64,000 nucleotides of DNA from the NCBI GenBank assembly GCA_963169325.1, contig CAUJEY010000093.1, positions 1 through 64,000 on the forward strand. Reading direction: 5' to 3'. Numbering within the stretch: position 1 is the first letter of the stretch; the number at the start of each line of letters is the position of its first letter. Below are positions 17,579 to 25,504 of this stretch, piece after piece. This DNA comes from Bacteroidota bacterium. Its GTDB lineage: Bacteria > Bacteroidota > Bacteroidia > Chitinophagales > Saprospiraceae. Below the pieces are notes generated by a model, which saw only the letters and a program-made list of their open reading frames with translations, was not told the DNA's origin and did not search any database. The translations under genes were made by a program, and so were the position numbers.

Positions 17579-19225
17579 ATGAGATACTGTCTATGCGTAC
17601 TTTTTCTTGTTTTTATTGCAAATAATGAAACCCTCCAGGCACAGGTTATACTTGACAAGGGGACTGTATCTTATGTATCGTCGCAAAATGTTTATGTAAA
17701 ATTTGCCTCCACGGACGGGATTAATATTGGCGATACTTTATTCCTCCAAAAAGCAGAAAATCTTTCACCCGCTTTGCGCGTGACGAATAAGTCCTCTGTT
17801 TCCTGTGTTTGTGCCAGGTTGGGAACGGATACCATCCGGGTTTCCACCGAAATAGTTGCGAAGAAAATTCAGGTGGAAACTAAACAGAAAGAGGAAAAAA
17901 AGGAGCAGGACAAAAAGGCCCAAAAAGAAAACCTGGAAGCCAAACCGGTACCAGGCCATGATAAAACTCCGGAACAGGCAGCCCGGGAAGAAGATGGCCT
18001 TCCCGAATTAAAATATCAACCCAAGCAAAAAATCAGGGCCCGGATATCCGCAGCATCTTACAGCAATTTCTCGGAAAGACGCGAGCAGACCCGCATGCGG
18101 TATTCCTTTTCTATGCAAGGGAATAATATCGGGAATTCCAAATTTTCGACAGATATATACGTCACGTTCCGGCATACACTGAACGAATGGGAAACTGTAA
18201 ATAACAATTTAAACGATGCTTTAAAAATCTATTCGCTTTCAGCAAAGTATGATTTTAATACATCGACAAGTTTGGTATTGGGCAGAAAGATAAATCCTAA
18301 AATAGCAAGCCTTGGCGCTGTTGACGGCATTCAATTTGAAAAAGGTTTCGGCCATTTTCTGGTTGGAGCGATCGCCGGCTCAAGACCGGATTTTCTCGAC
18401 TACAGTATCAACCTTGACCTGATGCAGGCGGGCGCTTACATCGGCCATGTTTCCGGGAAAAATGAAAAATACCAACAGACCACACTTGGCGTCATTGAAC
18501 AACACAATAAATCCGCCGTGGACAGAAGGTTTGTTTATTTCCAGCATTCCGACGATTTAATGAAAAACCTGAATGTATTCGGTTCTATGGAAATGGATCT
18601 ATACCAAAACGTCAATAACGAAACAACAAACAAACCCAGCCTCACCAACCTGTTCGTTTCCCTGCGCTATAAATTTTCAAAAAAACTGAATGCTTCCTTG
18701 TCGTATGACAACCGGAAAAATATTATCTACTATGAGTCGTATAAAAGTTATATCGATCAAATTATAGATAATGAAACGCGTCAGGGATTGCGGTTTGGCG
18801 TGAATTACCGCCCGGTAAAACTGATTACCTGGGGCGTGAATGCCAGTTGGCGGTTTCAAAAAAGCAGTGACAACGATTCGAAAAATGTGAATAGTTATCT
18901 GAATTTTAACCAGATACCATTCTTCAAAACTTCTGCGTCGGTAACCGCTAATTTTCTTCAAACCAGTTATATAAACAGTAAAATTTACGGACTGAAACTG
19001 ATGAAGGATGTTTTTAAAGGGAAAGTAAATATGGAGGTCTATTATCGCAGGGTGGATTATAATTTTCCGATTTATGAATACTCGACCAACCAAAACGTGG
19101 TCGGCGGGAGCCTTTCCTGGCAAATTGTGAAAAACCTGGGTATTAGCGTCTTTTGTGAACAAACGTTCGATAGTCAAAACAACGACTACCTGCTGGTAAA
19201 TGCCCGGGTTATGCAGCGGTTTTAA
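17579..19225 (+). CDS. Outer-membrane beta-barrel protein paired with the cytochromes
   Basis: A protein of 548 residues from ATG 17579, with signal peptide MRYCLCVLFLVFIANNETLQAQ; a longer frame from TTG 17525 would destroy the signal. Residues about 20-90 form a small beta domain, followed by a highly charged Lys/Glu linker (about 100-150). From about 160 onward, alternating amphipathic strands end in the aromatic C-terminus VMQRF, as expected of an outer-membrane barrel. It lies 50 bp after the 82-haem gene. By analogy with porin-cytochrome conduits it could house or anchor a multihaem protein across the outer membrane; this is inference, as no named family was recognised. Confidence 0.65.
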   Translation: MRYCLCVLFLVFIANNETLQAQVILDKGTVSYVSSQNVYVKFASTDGINIGDTLFLQKAENLSPALRVTNKSSVSCVCARLGTDTIRVSTEIVAKKIQVETKQKEEKKEQDKKAQKENLEAKPVPGHDKTPEQAAREEDGLPELKYQPKQKIRARISAASYSNFSERREQTRMRYSFSMQGNNIGNSKFSTDIYVTFRHTLNEWETVNNNLNDALKIYSLSAKYDFNTSTSLVLGRKINPKIASLGAVDGIQFEKGFGHFLVGAIAGSRPDFLDYSINLDLMQAGAYIGHVSGKNEKYQQTTLGVIEQHNKSAVDRRFVYFQHSDDLMKNLNVFGSMEMDLYQNVNNETTNKPSLTNLFVSLRYKFSKKLNASLSYDNRKNIIYYESYKSYIDQIIDNETRQGLRFGVNYRPVKLITWGVNASWRFQKSSDNDSKNVNSYLNFNQIPFFKTSASVTANFLQTSYINSKIYGLKLMKDVFKGKVNMEVYYRRVDYNFPIYEYSTNQNVVGGSLSWQIVKNLGISVFCEQTFDSQNNDYLLVNARVMQRF

Positions 19226-19240
19226 AAACGTTTTTGCACT

Positions 19241-19273
19241 ATTCACCGGGTGACTTTGAGTCACCCGGTGAAT
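19241..19273. terminator. 15-bp palindromic hairpin after the beta-barrel gene
   Basis: ATTCACCGGGTGACT, the 3-nt loop TTG, then the exact complement. It sits 15 bp after the stop at 19225. A near-identical palindrome lies at 36203-36235 before hemA, so it may be a dispersed repeat serving as an RNA 3' end. There is no T-run. Confidence 0.5.
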
Positions 19274-19343
19274 TAGCCCGGAATCTCTTTCCACACACTT
19301 TACATCATTGATTTTTTACCGATTTTTGCAAAAAAGAATAACA

Positions 19344-20099
19344 ATGAAAATCTTAGGCTTAAATATTATTCTCGCATTGCTTCTGTTACTGTCTTCCTGC
19401 GATTCCGGCCCCAAAGTGATCGAAAGTGAGCCGGCCGCAAACAATGGCAGTGCTGTTGATCAGGTAATACCCGGCGTGCAGGCGCCGGCTGTTGCAGAAG
19501 ATCATAAAGTGGTGGTGGAAGAAGCGCTCAACACGGAAAAATACACCTATTTGCAGGTTAAGGAAAATGGCGAAAGTTTCTGGATCGCCATCCCCAAAAC
19601 GGCTGTCGAGATCGGAGCAACCTATTATTACCAGGGCGGGTTGATGAAAAAGAATTTTGCCAGCCGGGAATACAACAGGGTTTTTGAGACAATTTACCTG
19701 GTTTCGGGCATTTCCAAACAACCGCTCGGCACAGGCGGCTCTGCCGTTGATCAGGCGCTTTCGCAAACGCAAAGCGCTGAAGCAACAGCCCCGCCAAAAG
19801 ATATAAAACCGGCCGCAGGCGCCGTAAAAATTGCCGATCTCATCGGAAATCTCAGCAAATACGATGGTAAAGTGATTAAGGTAACCGGGAAATGTGTCAA
19901 AGTGAACCCGATGATCATGGGCAGAAACTGGGTGCACCTGCAGGATGGTTCTGCTAAAAACTTCGATCTCACCATCACCACCAACGAAAATGTGCCGCTG
20001 GGCGGGATCGTTACCCTGGAAGGCACCATTGTTTTAAACAAAGATTTCGGCGCCGGGTATAAGTATAATGTGATAATGGAAGGAGCGACGTTGAAGTAG
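19344..20099 (+). CDS. OB-fold lipoprotein of the multihaem locus
   Basis: A protein of 251 residues from ATG 19344, with a lipoprotein signal MKILGLNIILALLLLLSSC (Cys19 acylated). A longer TTG start at 19308 would hide this signal. Residues about 60-110 hold a small beta domain (YTYLQVKENGESFWIAIP), followed by a low-complexity linker and a C-terminal OB-like domain (YDGKVIKVTGKCVKVNP, then NWVHLQDGS, and VTLEGTIVLNKDFG). Similar OB-fold proteins are found beside multihaem cytochromes, but the ligand is not known. It is the last plus-strand gene of the cytochrome run and converges on ccsBA. Confidence 0.65.
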   Translation: MKILGLNIILALLLLLSSCDSGPKVIESEPAANNGSAVDQVIPGVQAPAVAEDHKVVVEEALNTEKYTYLQVKENGESFWIAIPKTAVEIGATYYYQGGLMKKNFASREYNRVFETIYLVSGISKQPLGTGGSAVDQALSQTQSAEATAPPKDIKPAAGAVKIADLIGNLSKYDGKVIKVTGKCVKVNPMIMGRNWVHLQDGSAKNFDLTITTNENVPLGGIVTLEGTIVLNKDFGAGYKYNVIMEGATLK

Positions 20100-20225
20100 G
20101 AAGTGTTTTGGTGTTTTGGTGTTTTGGTGTTTTGGTGTTTGGTGTTTGGTGTTTATGTACTCGGAATTTCTAAAACACCAAAACACATAAACACCAAAAC
20201 ACTTAAACACCAAAACACTTAAACA
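20100..20225. repeat. Tandem and inverted GTGTTTTG repeat between convergent genes
   Basis: About six GTGTTTTG-type units (20104-20152) are followed after a short loop by complementary CAAAACAC units (20171-20225), so the two halves can form a long imperfect hairpin. The right half reaches the 3' end of ccsBA. It could end transcription of both convergent genes. Confidence 0.6.
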
Positions 20226-23200
20226 CCTTTTTGCACTCGAAGGTACCAACGATGCCGCCAAAGCGCCAGCAAACTAATACCAATCAACGACGCCACGGTA
20301 TAATAAACAAATGGCGGAATAGGCACCGGATCGCCCGCAGCATAGGAATGTAAACCGGAAAGATAGTAGTTCACCCCAAAATAGGTCATCATCACAGATG
20401 CCCAACCGAACAAAGTGGCTACATTGAACGCATATAAACCGCGCAAGCCCGGAATGAATCGCATGTGCAGGATAAACGAATAGACTAAAATAGTCACCAG
20501 TGCCCAGGTCTCTTTGGCATCCCATCCCCAATATCTTCCCCACGATTCATTCGCCCACACCCCGCCGAGGTAAGTGCCGATACTGATCATAAAGAGCCCA
20601 CCGATAAGGGTCATTTCACTGATGAAACTCAGTTCCTTGATCATCCGGTACACGTTATCCTTATTTTTTGCATTGGCAAAAATCATAAATATCAGGTTCA
20701 ATACCCCGATGATTGCCCCCAGCACCAAAAATCCATAGCTGCCGGCTTCCAGGGATACGTGGATGGTCAGCCAGTAGGATTTCAATACAGGCACCAACGG
20801 CGTAATTTCCGGATCGAGCCAGCTCAGCCCGGCTACCATCATGATCGTAGCGGCTAAAACCGAGGTAGCCGCCAACCCACCCATGGATCTTCTTGCAAAA
20901 ATAAGGCCGGCCAGTACCGTGGTCCAACCAATATAAATCATTGATTCATAGCCGTTGCTCCAGGGCGCCCGTTCGGAAACATACCAGCGCAGACCGAGTC
21001 CGAAGGTGTGCATCAAAAATCCGAATCCCAATATGCCAACGGCTAATTGGAACGGCCGTTTCATGTTCAGACGGGGCTTAAAAACGGAAGTAAACAACAG
21101 CGCTAAAAAAGCCAAGCCCAGCAGGCCGTATATCTTGCCCAGGCGATCAAAAATATTCAACTTATTGAGCAATAGTTCCGCTTTTAATTGAGCGGCGGAA
21201 GGTAAAATAGAACCGCCGTTTTGTTGCTGGTAATTATCCAGTTCATCCACCAACCGATTGGCCAGTCCGTAATCATTTTCATGCAGCGCTTTTTGAAGCG
21301 TCATCACATAGGCCGAGTAAAATTTTTCAAAAAACGGACTGCTTTGCGTCAGTCCATGCTGATGCCCGGGCTCCGGCGGGGTTTGCCAGGTGTTGGTAGC
21401 ATCGCCGGGCATCGGAAACACCTTCATAAACCTGCCGGAGAAAACCATGCTGCAGATATTTATTTTCTCATCCAGTTTCATGATTTCCTTCTCAAAAACG
21501 CCCCGGTCTCTCGGCTGCATATTGTAGGCGCCTCTGGCCTGTTCCTTCAATTTGTACTGTCCTGCCTCATCAAAAAAATCGCCATACGAAGCCATATCAC
21601 CCTCTATCCGGATAATTTTTCTGATTTCTTCGTGTTTACCCAATTTGATAAGGGGCACATTGTACCAATCCTCCGGGTTGATGGACATGCCCAGGATGAT
21701 TTGATCAGAGGTCTGTCCGTAAAGTGCCTCCTTTCGGGAGATCTTCCGCAGAATTTCGTTCGTAAACGTATTCATCGGTTTCAGGCGTCCTTTGTGGTCC
21801 TGCACCAGCACGCGGCCGAACCGGGCAGCATGGTTTTTGTCCACAGCATGGGTAGGTGTGGTGTGCGATTCGGCATTTGCCGCTTGCGGAAAAGATAAAA
21901 GACAGCCGAACAAAAATGGAATAAGAAATGGTGCAGACACTCGAAGGCGTTTAATATTTTCGGAAAGTTGAGAAAACCGGGTTTTTTTATCGAAAAAGGT
22001 CAGAACCATACCAATTGTCAACAGTATATAACCCAAATAGGAAATCCAGGTACCCCAAAAATCATGATTGACACTCAGATAGGTACCTAATTCATCCTGA
22101 TCGTAGGACGATTGAAAAAAACGATAGCCATCGTAGTCCAGAATATGGTTCATATAGATTCTTTGGTTGCGCTGGAGGTTACTTTCGGGATCGAGCAGCG
22201 TTACCTCACTGGCATAAGAGGAGGCATTTTCCGTACCCGGGTACTTTTCCATAATAAAATCATTCAGTTTAATAGCAAAAGGAAGGTTTACCCGTTTTGC
22301 CCCATAAGAAACGGCCAGACTGGTATTACCCATCGTGACCAACTGTGGTCTTCCTTCCACGCCCTGGCTGCCGGCAACATAGAATTGTTGTTCTTTTCCG
22401 CCAACCGTAATTTTTACCTGTAAAGCGCCTTTGCTGTTGCTGGTCATTTTATCGGACGATGATATCACCGCCGTTTTTGCCTTGGGTTTAAAATCGCCGA
22501 TCACAAAACTTTCCTGCCCGTTGGTATACAGGCTGCGCAACATAAGCGGATGAACAACGCCCGGTGCAAGCGTATCCCGTTGCTGGGTAGCCATCACCGT
22601 TTGAGAAAACACCGCATTGGTTTTGAAGGTTAAATTATTGTTTTGATATTGAATATTAAAGGCCTCAGGGTCTTCGGGATTTCCAAAATTGAACACGGTG
22701 CCGTAAATATTTGCCCGGTCGCCATACCGTACGGGAAATTCCTCGCGGCCGTTTGCACCGCCGATCACCACTTTCAACACCGGAACGCCGTTTGCCTCAT
22801 CCGCTATGATCGATTCTGTCGGATTCGGGATAAAATCAAGCACTTCGACCTGGATATCTTCATTGCCCAGGCGATATGATTTTTTCAAGTGATTATTGCC
22901 CAACGTAGCAAAAAGCACGGGCTCATCAAACCTGAATTTCCGGCCTTGCTGTATCGCCTCAAACTGCAAATAGGTTTCGGAAGATAGAAACGTATTGGAG
23001 GCATCGCCTTCCCGGATCCCCATCATGCCTTCACTGCCAAAATAGCGGGTCACGCCGGCGCCCAGAATAATGACAACCATTGCAGCATGAAAGGTAAGGA
23101 TAGTCCATTTCTTCTGCTGAACCATCCGGAAACGTACTATGTTTACAATCAAGGTAATACCAAATAACACCAGAAGCAATTCAAACCACCAGGTTTTGAA

Positions 23201-23341
23201 AATGATTTTTTGGGCAGAGCTCGTACCAAAATCATTTTCAACGAACGTTGCCGCCCCCATAGCCACTGCCATTAAAATCAGATAAAGACCGGCGGCAGAG
23301 GTAGAAAAGAGGGAATTTGAAATCTTGTTCAGAAACTTCAT
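20219..23341 (-). CDS. ccsBA: Fused cytochrome c synthase CcsBA (ResB-ResC fusion, System II)
   Basis: A 1040-residue polytopic membrane protein that exports haem and attaches it to CXXCH motifs. The N-terminal ResB/CcsB part has helices near residues 15-100 and a long periplasmic region. A central periplasmic insert of about 200 residues (about 480-715, with the HAARFGRVLVQDHKGR motif near its start) is typical of Bacteroidota fusions. The ResC/CcsA part carries the WWD haem-handling motif WGRYWGWDAKETWALV near residue 945. Length suits a full fusion. It converges on the multihaem operon; 130 haem sites next door would demand it, but it may serve the whole cell. The start at ATG 23341 gives MKFLNKISNSLFSTSAAG. 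Confidence 0.92.
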   Translation of the reverse strand: MKFLNKISNSLFSTSAAGLYLILMAVAMGAATFVENDFGTSSAQKIIFKTWWFELLLVLFGITLIVNIVRFRMVQQKKWTILTFHAAMVVIILGAGVTRYFGSEGMMGIREGDASNTFLSSETYLQFEAIQQGRKFRFDEPVLFATLGNNHLKKSYRLGNEDIQVEVLDFIPNPTESIIADEANGVPVLKVVIGGANGREEFPVRYGDRANIYGTVFNFGNPEDPEAFNIQYQNNNLTFKTNAVFSQTVMATQQRDTLAPGVVHPLMLRSLYTNGQESFVIGDFKPKAKTAVISSSDKMTSNSKGALQVKITVGGKEQQFYVAGSQGVEGRPQLVTMGNTSLAVSYGAKRVNLPFAIKLNDFIMEKYPGTENASSYASEVTLLDPESNLQRNQRIYMNHILDYDGYRFFQSSYDQDELGTYLSVNHDFWGTWISYLGYILLTIGMVLTFFDKKTRFSQLSENIKRLRVSAPFLIPFLFGCLLSFPQAANAESHTTPTHAVDKNHAARFGRVLVQDHKGRLKPMNTFTNEILRKISRKEALYGQTSDQIILGMSINPEDWYNVPLIKLGKHEEIRKIIRIEGDMASYGDFFDEAGQYKLKEQARGAYNMQPRDRGVFEKEIMKLDEKINICSMVFSGRFMKVFPMPGDATNTWQTPPEPGHQHGLTQSSPFFEKFYSAYVMTLQKALHENDYGLANRLVDELDNYQQQNGGSILPSAAQLKAELLLNKLNIFDRLGKIYGLLGLAFLALLFTSVFKPRLNMKRPFQLAVGILGFGFLMHTFGLGLRWYVSERAPWSNGYESMIYIGWTTVLAGLIFARRSMGGLAATSVLAATIMMVAGLSWLDPEITPLVPVLKSYWLTIHVSLEAGSYGFLVLGAIIGVLNLIFMIFANAKNKDNVYRMIKELSFISEMTLIGGLFMISIGTYLGGVWANESWGRYWGWDAKETWALVTILVYSFILHMRFIPGLRGLYAFNVATLFGWASVMMTYFGVNYYLSGLHSYAAGDPVPIPPFVYYTVASLIGISLLALWRHRWYLRVQKGV

Positions 23342-23628
23342 ATCAGGATAAATTAAATATAGAATATCAACCGTACCAATTGTAAATAATTGAACGAGAC
23401 AGGAAAAAGCAATCTGTTAAGATCAAATAGTTTTGGAAAATTGCGGAAAATCGGGAAGATTGGGATATCATACATCAGGCTGTATTACATAGCCGGCGAT
23501 TTGCACAAAAATAACGCATTTTTAGCGCTAATCATTATAGATTTCTTTAAATTTTTATGTTTTTTAAAGGCATAGAATTCCGCGCAACTATTTCTGGCAG
23601 AAACAGTAATTTGTGAAACTGAAATCGA

Positions 23629-24216
23629 ATGTTTGAATTCAAAAAAACAATATCACCGAATAAAAAACAGCAGTCCCGTTGGCTGCAAGGCCTGCTGTTA
23701 TTGATCCTGATTCCGATAATATTTGCCGTGCTAATGCTAGTTGCATTTGCTGCAATATCAAAATGGATATACGCTAAATTCACCAAAAAAAGTCCGCGGG
23801 AAAACGCCGAACCCGAAACCCGGTACTTGGTCCGCAATCAAAATCTGTGCATCCTGTTGCATGAAATCAAGGCTCCGGAATGGCAAGAAATTTCGGAAGT
23901 ATGGGCTGAAAACACCTACGATGAAGATGAAACACTGTTTCTGGCGACCACCGAGCCCGAAATCGAAGGCATTCATAATCGCGTGATAGCCACCTTTTTT
24001 ATGGAAACCAACAACGGCGTTTTTCTGCAACGGATCACTCTTGCAGAAAATACCGGCCCTAAAGAGATCGGCTCCGAATTGATTTGGGTCGATTATACTG
24101 ATTTAAAAATCAAAGCAATCGAACCGGTTGGCTGTTATTTTCTATATCTGGCTAAGAGCCAGATAAAAGGTTTTAATTTTAAGGAAAATATAGAAATAAA
24201 TATTAAAAATATATAA
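23629..24216 (+). CDS. Hypothetical membrane-anchored protein
   Basis: A 195-residue protein not assigned to a family. A basic N-terminus (MFEFKKTISPNKKQQSR) precedes one strong transmembrane helix (about 20-46) and then a soluble domain of about 150 residues rich in acidic and aromatic residues. The segments APEWQEISEVWAENTYDEDE and LIWVDYTDLKIKAIEP suggest a compact alpha/beta domain, probably cytosolic by the positive-inside rule. It diverges from ccsBA across 287 bp with no other gene. A possible disrupted small gene begins 10 bp after its stop. Confidence 0.6.
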   Translation: MFEFKKTISPNKKQQSRWLQGLLLLILIPIIFAVLMLVAFAAISKWIYAKFTKKSPRENAEPETRYLVRNQNLCILLHEIKAPEWQEISEVWAENTYDEDETLFLATTEPEIEGIHNRVIATFFMETNNGVFLQRITLAENTGPKEIGSELIWVDYTDLKIKAIEPVGCYFLYLAKSQIKGFNFKENIEINIKNI

Positions 24217-24226
24217 AAACAAGGTA

Positions 24227-24401
24227 ATGAACCACACTACTGGACGACCACTCGATCGATATAATCCAGGAATACTTCGATTGCCGCAATAAATATCAGA
24301 TGCATATCTACTGTCGTTTCCCTTTAAAATGGCAGGATATAGCATCCAGGTTTGAAGACTTGAAAGAGCATGTGGTAAATCAGCTGGATGCGAAAATCTA
24401 A
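24227..24401 (+). pseudogene. Possible small frameshifted gene
   Basis: An ATG at 24227, 10 bp after the preceding stop, opens MNHT and then meets a stop 22 codons in. A different frame (24231-24401) reads as protein-like sequence: LLDDHSIDIIQEYFDC, then NKYQMHIYCRFPLKWQDIAS and FEDLKEHVVNQLDAKI before TAA. A single-base change near 24235-24240 would join them into a gene of about 57 codons. It could be a pseudogene, a sequencing error, programmed frameshifting or chance. The helical, balanced composition argues mildly for real coding. Confidence 0.3.
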
Positions 24402-24424
24402 AATAATAATTAGTTGTGCCAATC

Positions 24425-25444
24425 TCACCCCTCCCGCCAGATCACTCCCCCAAACCGGTCAATATACTGCCACCTCCCTTCCAGCACCGTCAGCGCCAGC
24501 CCATCGCGAAACGGCGTGGCCGCGTCGTAAGCAGGCGGAATTGCAAATTTCCCCTCGGTATCGATGAAGCCCCAGCGGCCGTTACTGCGCACCTGGGCTA
24601 GTCCGTCGGAAAACACACCGGCGTCTTCGAACTTGGGCATGATGGCAAGTTTGCCGGCCTTATCGATATAACCGTAGGCGCCGTTGATTTCCACCAGAGC
24701 GAGCCCTTCGCCGTAGTCGCCGGCCAGGTCGAACATAGGTTCCACGGCGATTTTTCCCTGTTGATTGACGAAGCCGTATTTGCCGTCGCGGAAAGCCAGG
24801 GCCATGCCGTCGAAAAATTCGCCGTGCGCGTGGCCTTTCACAAATTCGAACTGCGGGGGCACCGCCTCGCGACCGTCGCGCGTCACCAGGCCCCAACGGC
24901 CGTCGCGCAGGGCCACGGCCACCCGGCCTTCAAAAGGCCGGCATTCATCCCAGGCCGGGGCGATGACGAAATTTCCACTGGTATCAATAAAACCGCACTG
25001 CCCGTCGGCGCCCGCCGGCGCCAGGCCGCCACGAAAGGGACCGCCCGAAGTGAAAGTCGGTTTCAGAGCAAATTTTCCTTCGGTGCTCAAATATCCCGTT
25101 TTGCCGTTGAATTGCACCGCCGCCAGACCCTCTGAAAAGTCGCCCGCTGTTTCAAAACGAGCCGGAACGACCTCGTTGCCGCGGGTGTCGATGTACCCCC
25201 AAGCTTGCACCACCTGCACCCGGGCCAGGCCCTCTTCGAAGGGGCCTATCGCATGGTAAATCCGCTTGAGCAGCAGGCGCCCCAGGGCATCCATGGGCAC
25301 CCATTGGTCGTTCAGGCGAACCCGGGCGAACCCGTTGTGGAATTCGCCGGCCTCTAAATACTGCGGCTCAATGACCACCTCGCCGGTAGCATTGATGAAG
25401 CCGTAAAAACCGTTTTGACGAATTTTGAAAAGTGGCTGGCGCAT
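24425..25444 (-). CDS. WG (KWG) beta-repeat protein
   Basis: A protein of 339 residues from ATG 25444 (MRQPLFKIRQNGFYGFINA); a TTG 18 bp upstream is less likely. It is built almost entirely of about 14 WG repeats of 22-25 residues with the pattern GKYGFVNQQGKIAVEPMFD, i.e. G-x-W/Y/C-G-F/Y-I-D/N-G plus I-P/E-P-x-F-D. Such proteins form superhelical or propeller-like scaffolds; function is unknown and often not enzymatic. No signal peptide is visible, so it is probably cytosolic. It follows thrA on the same strand after a 60-bp gap and could be cotranscribed, without an obvious functional link. Confidence 0.85.
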   Translation of the reverse strand: MRQPLFKIRQNGFYGFINATGEVVIEPQYLEAGEFHNGFARVRLNDQWVPMDALGRLLLKRIYHAIGPFEEGLARVQVVQAWGYIDTRGNEVVPARFETAGDFSEGLAAVQFNGKTGYLSTEGKFALKPTFTSGGPFRGGLAPAGADGQCGFIDTSGNFVIAPAWDECRPFEGRVAVALRDGRWGLVTRDGREAVPPQFEFVKGHAHGEFFDGMALAFRDGKYGFVNQQGKIAVEPMFDLAGDYGEGLALVEINGAYGYIDKAGKLAIMPKFEDAGVFSDGLAQVRSNGRWGFIDTEGKFAIPPAYDAATPFRDGLALTVLEGRWQYIDRFGGVIWREG

Positions 25445-25504
25445 GGGTAACTGCTTGTACAAGCGGCAAATTTACAATTTCATTGGCAAGCGCCGGTTTT
25501 CCTT

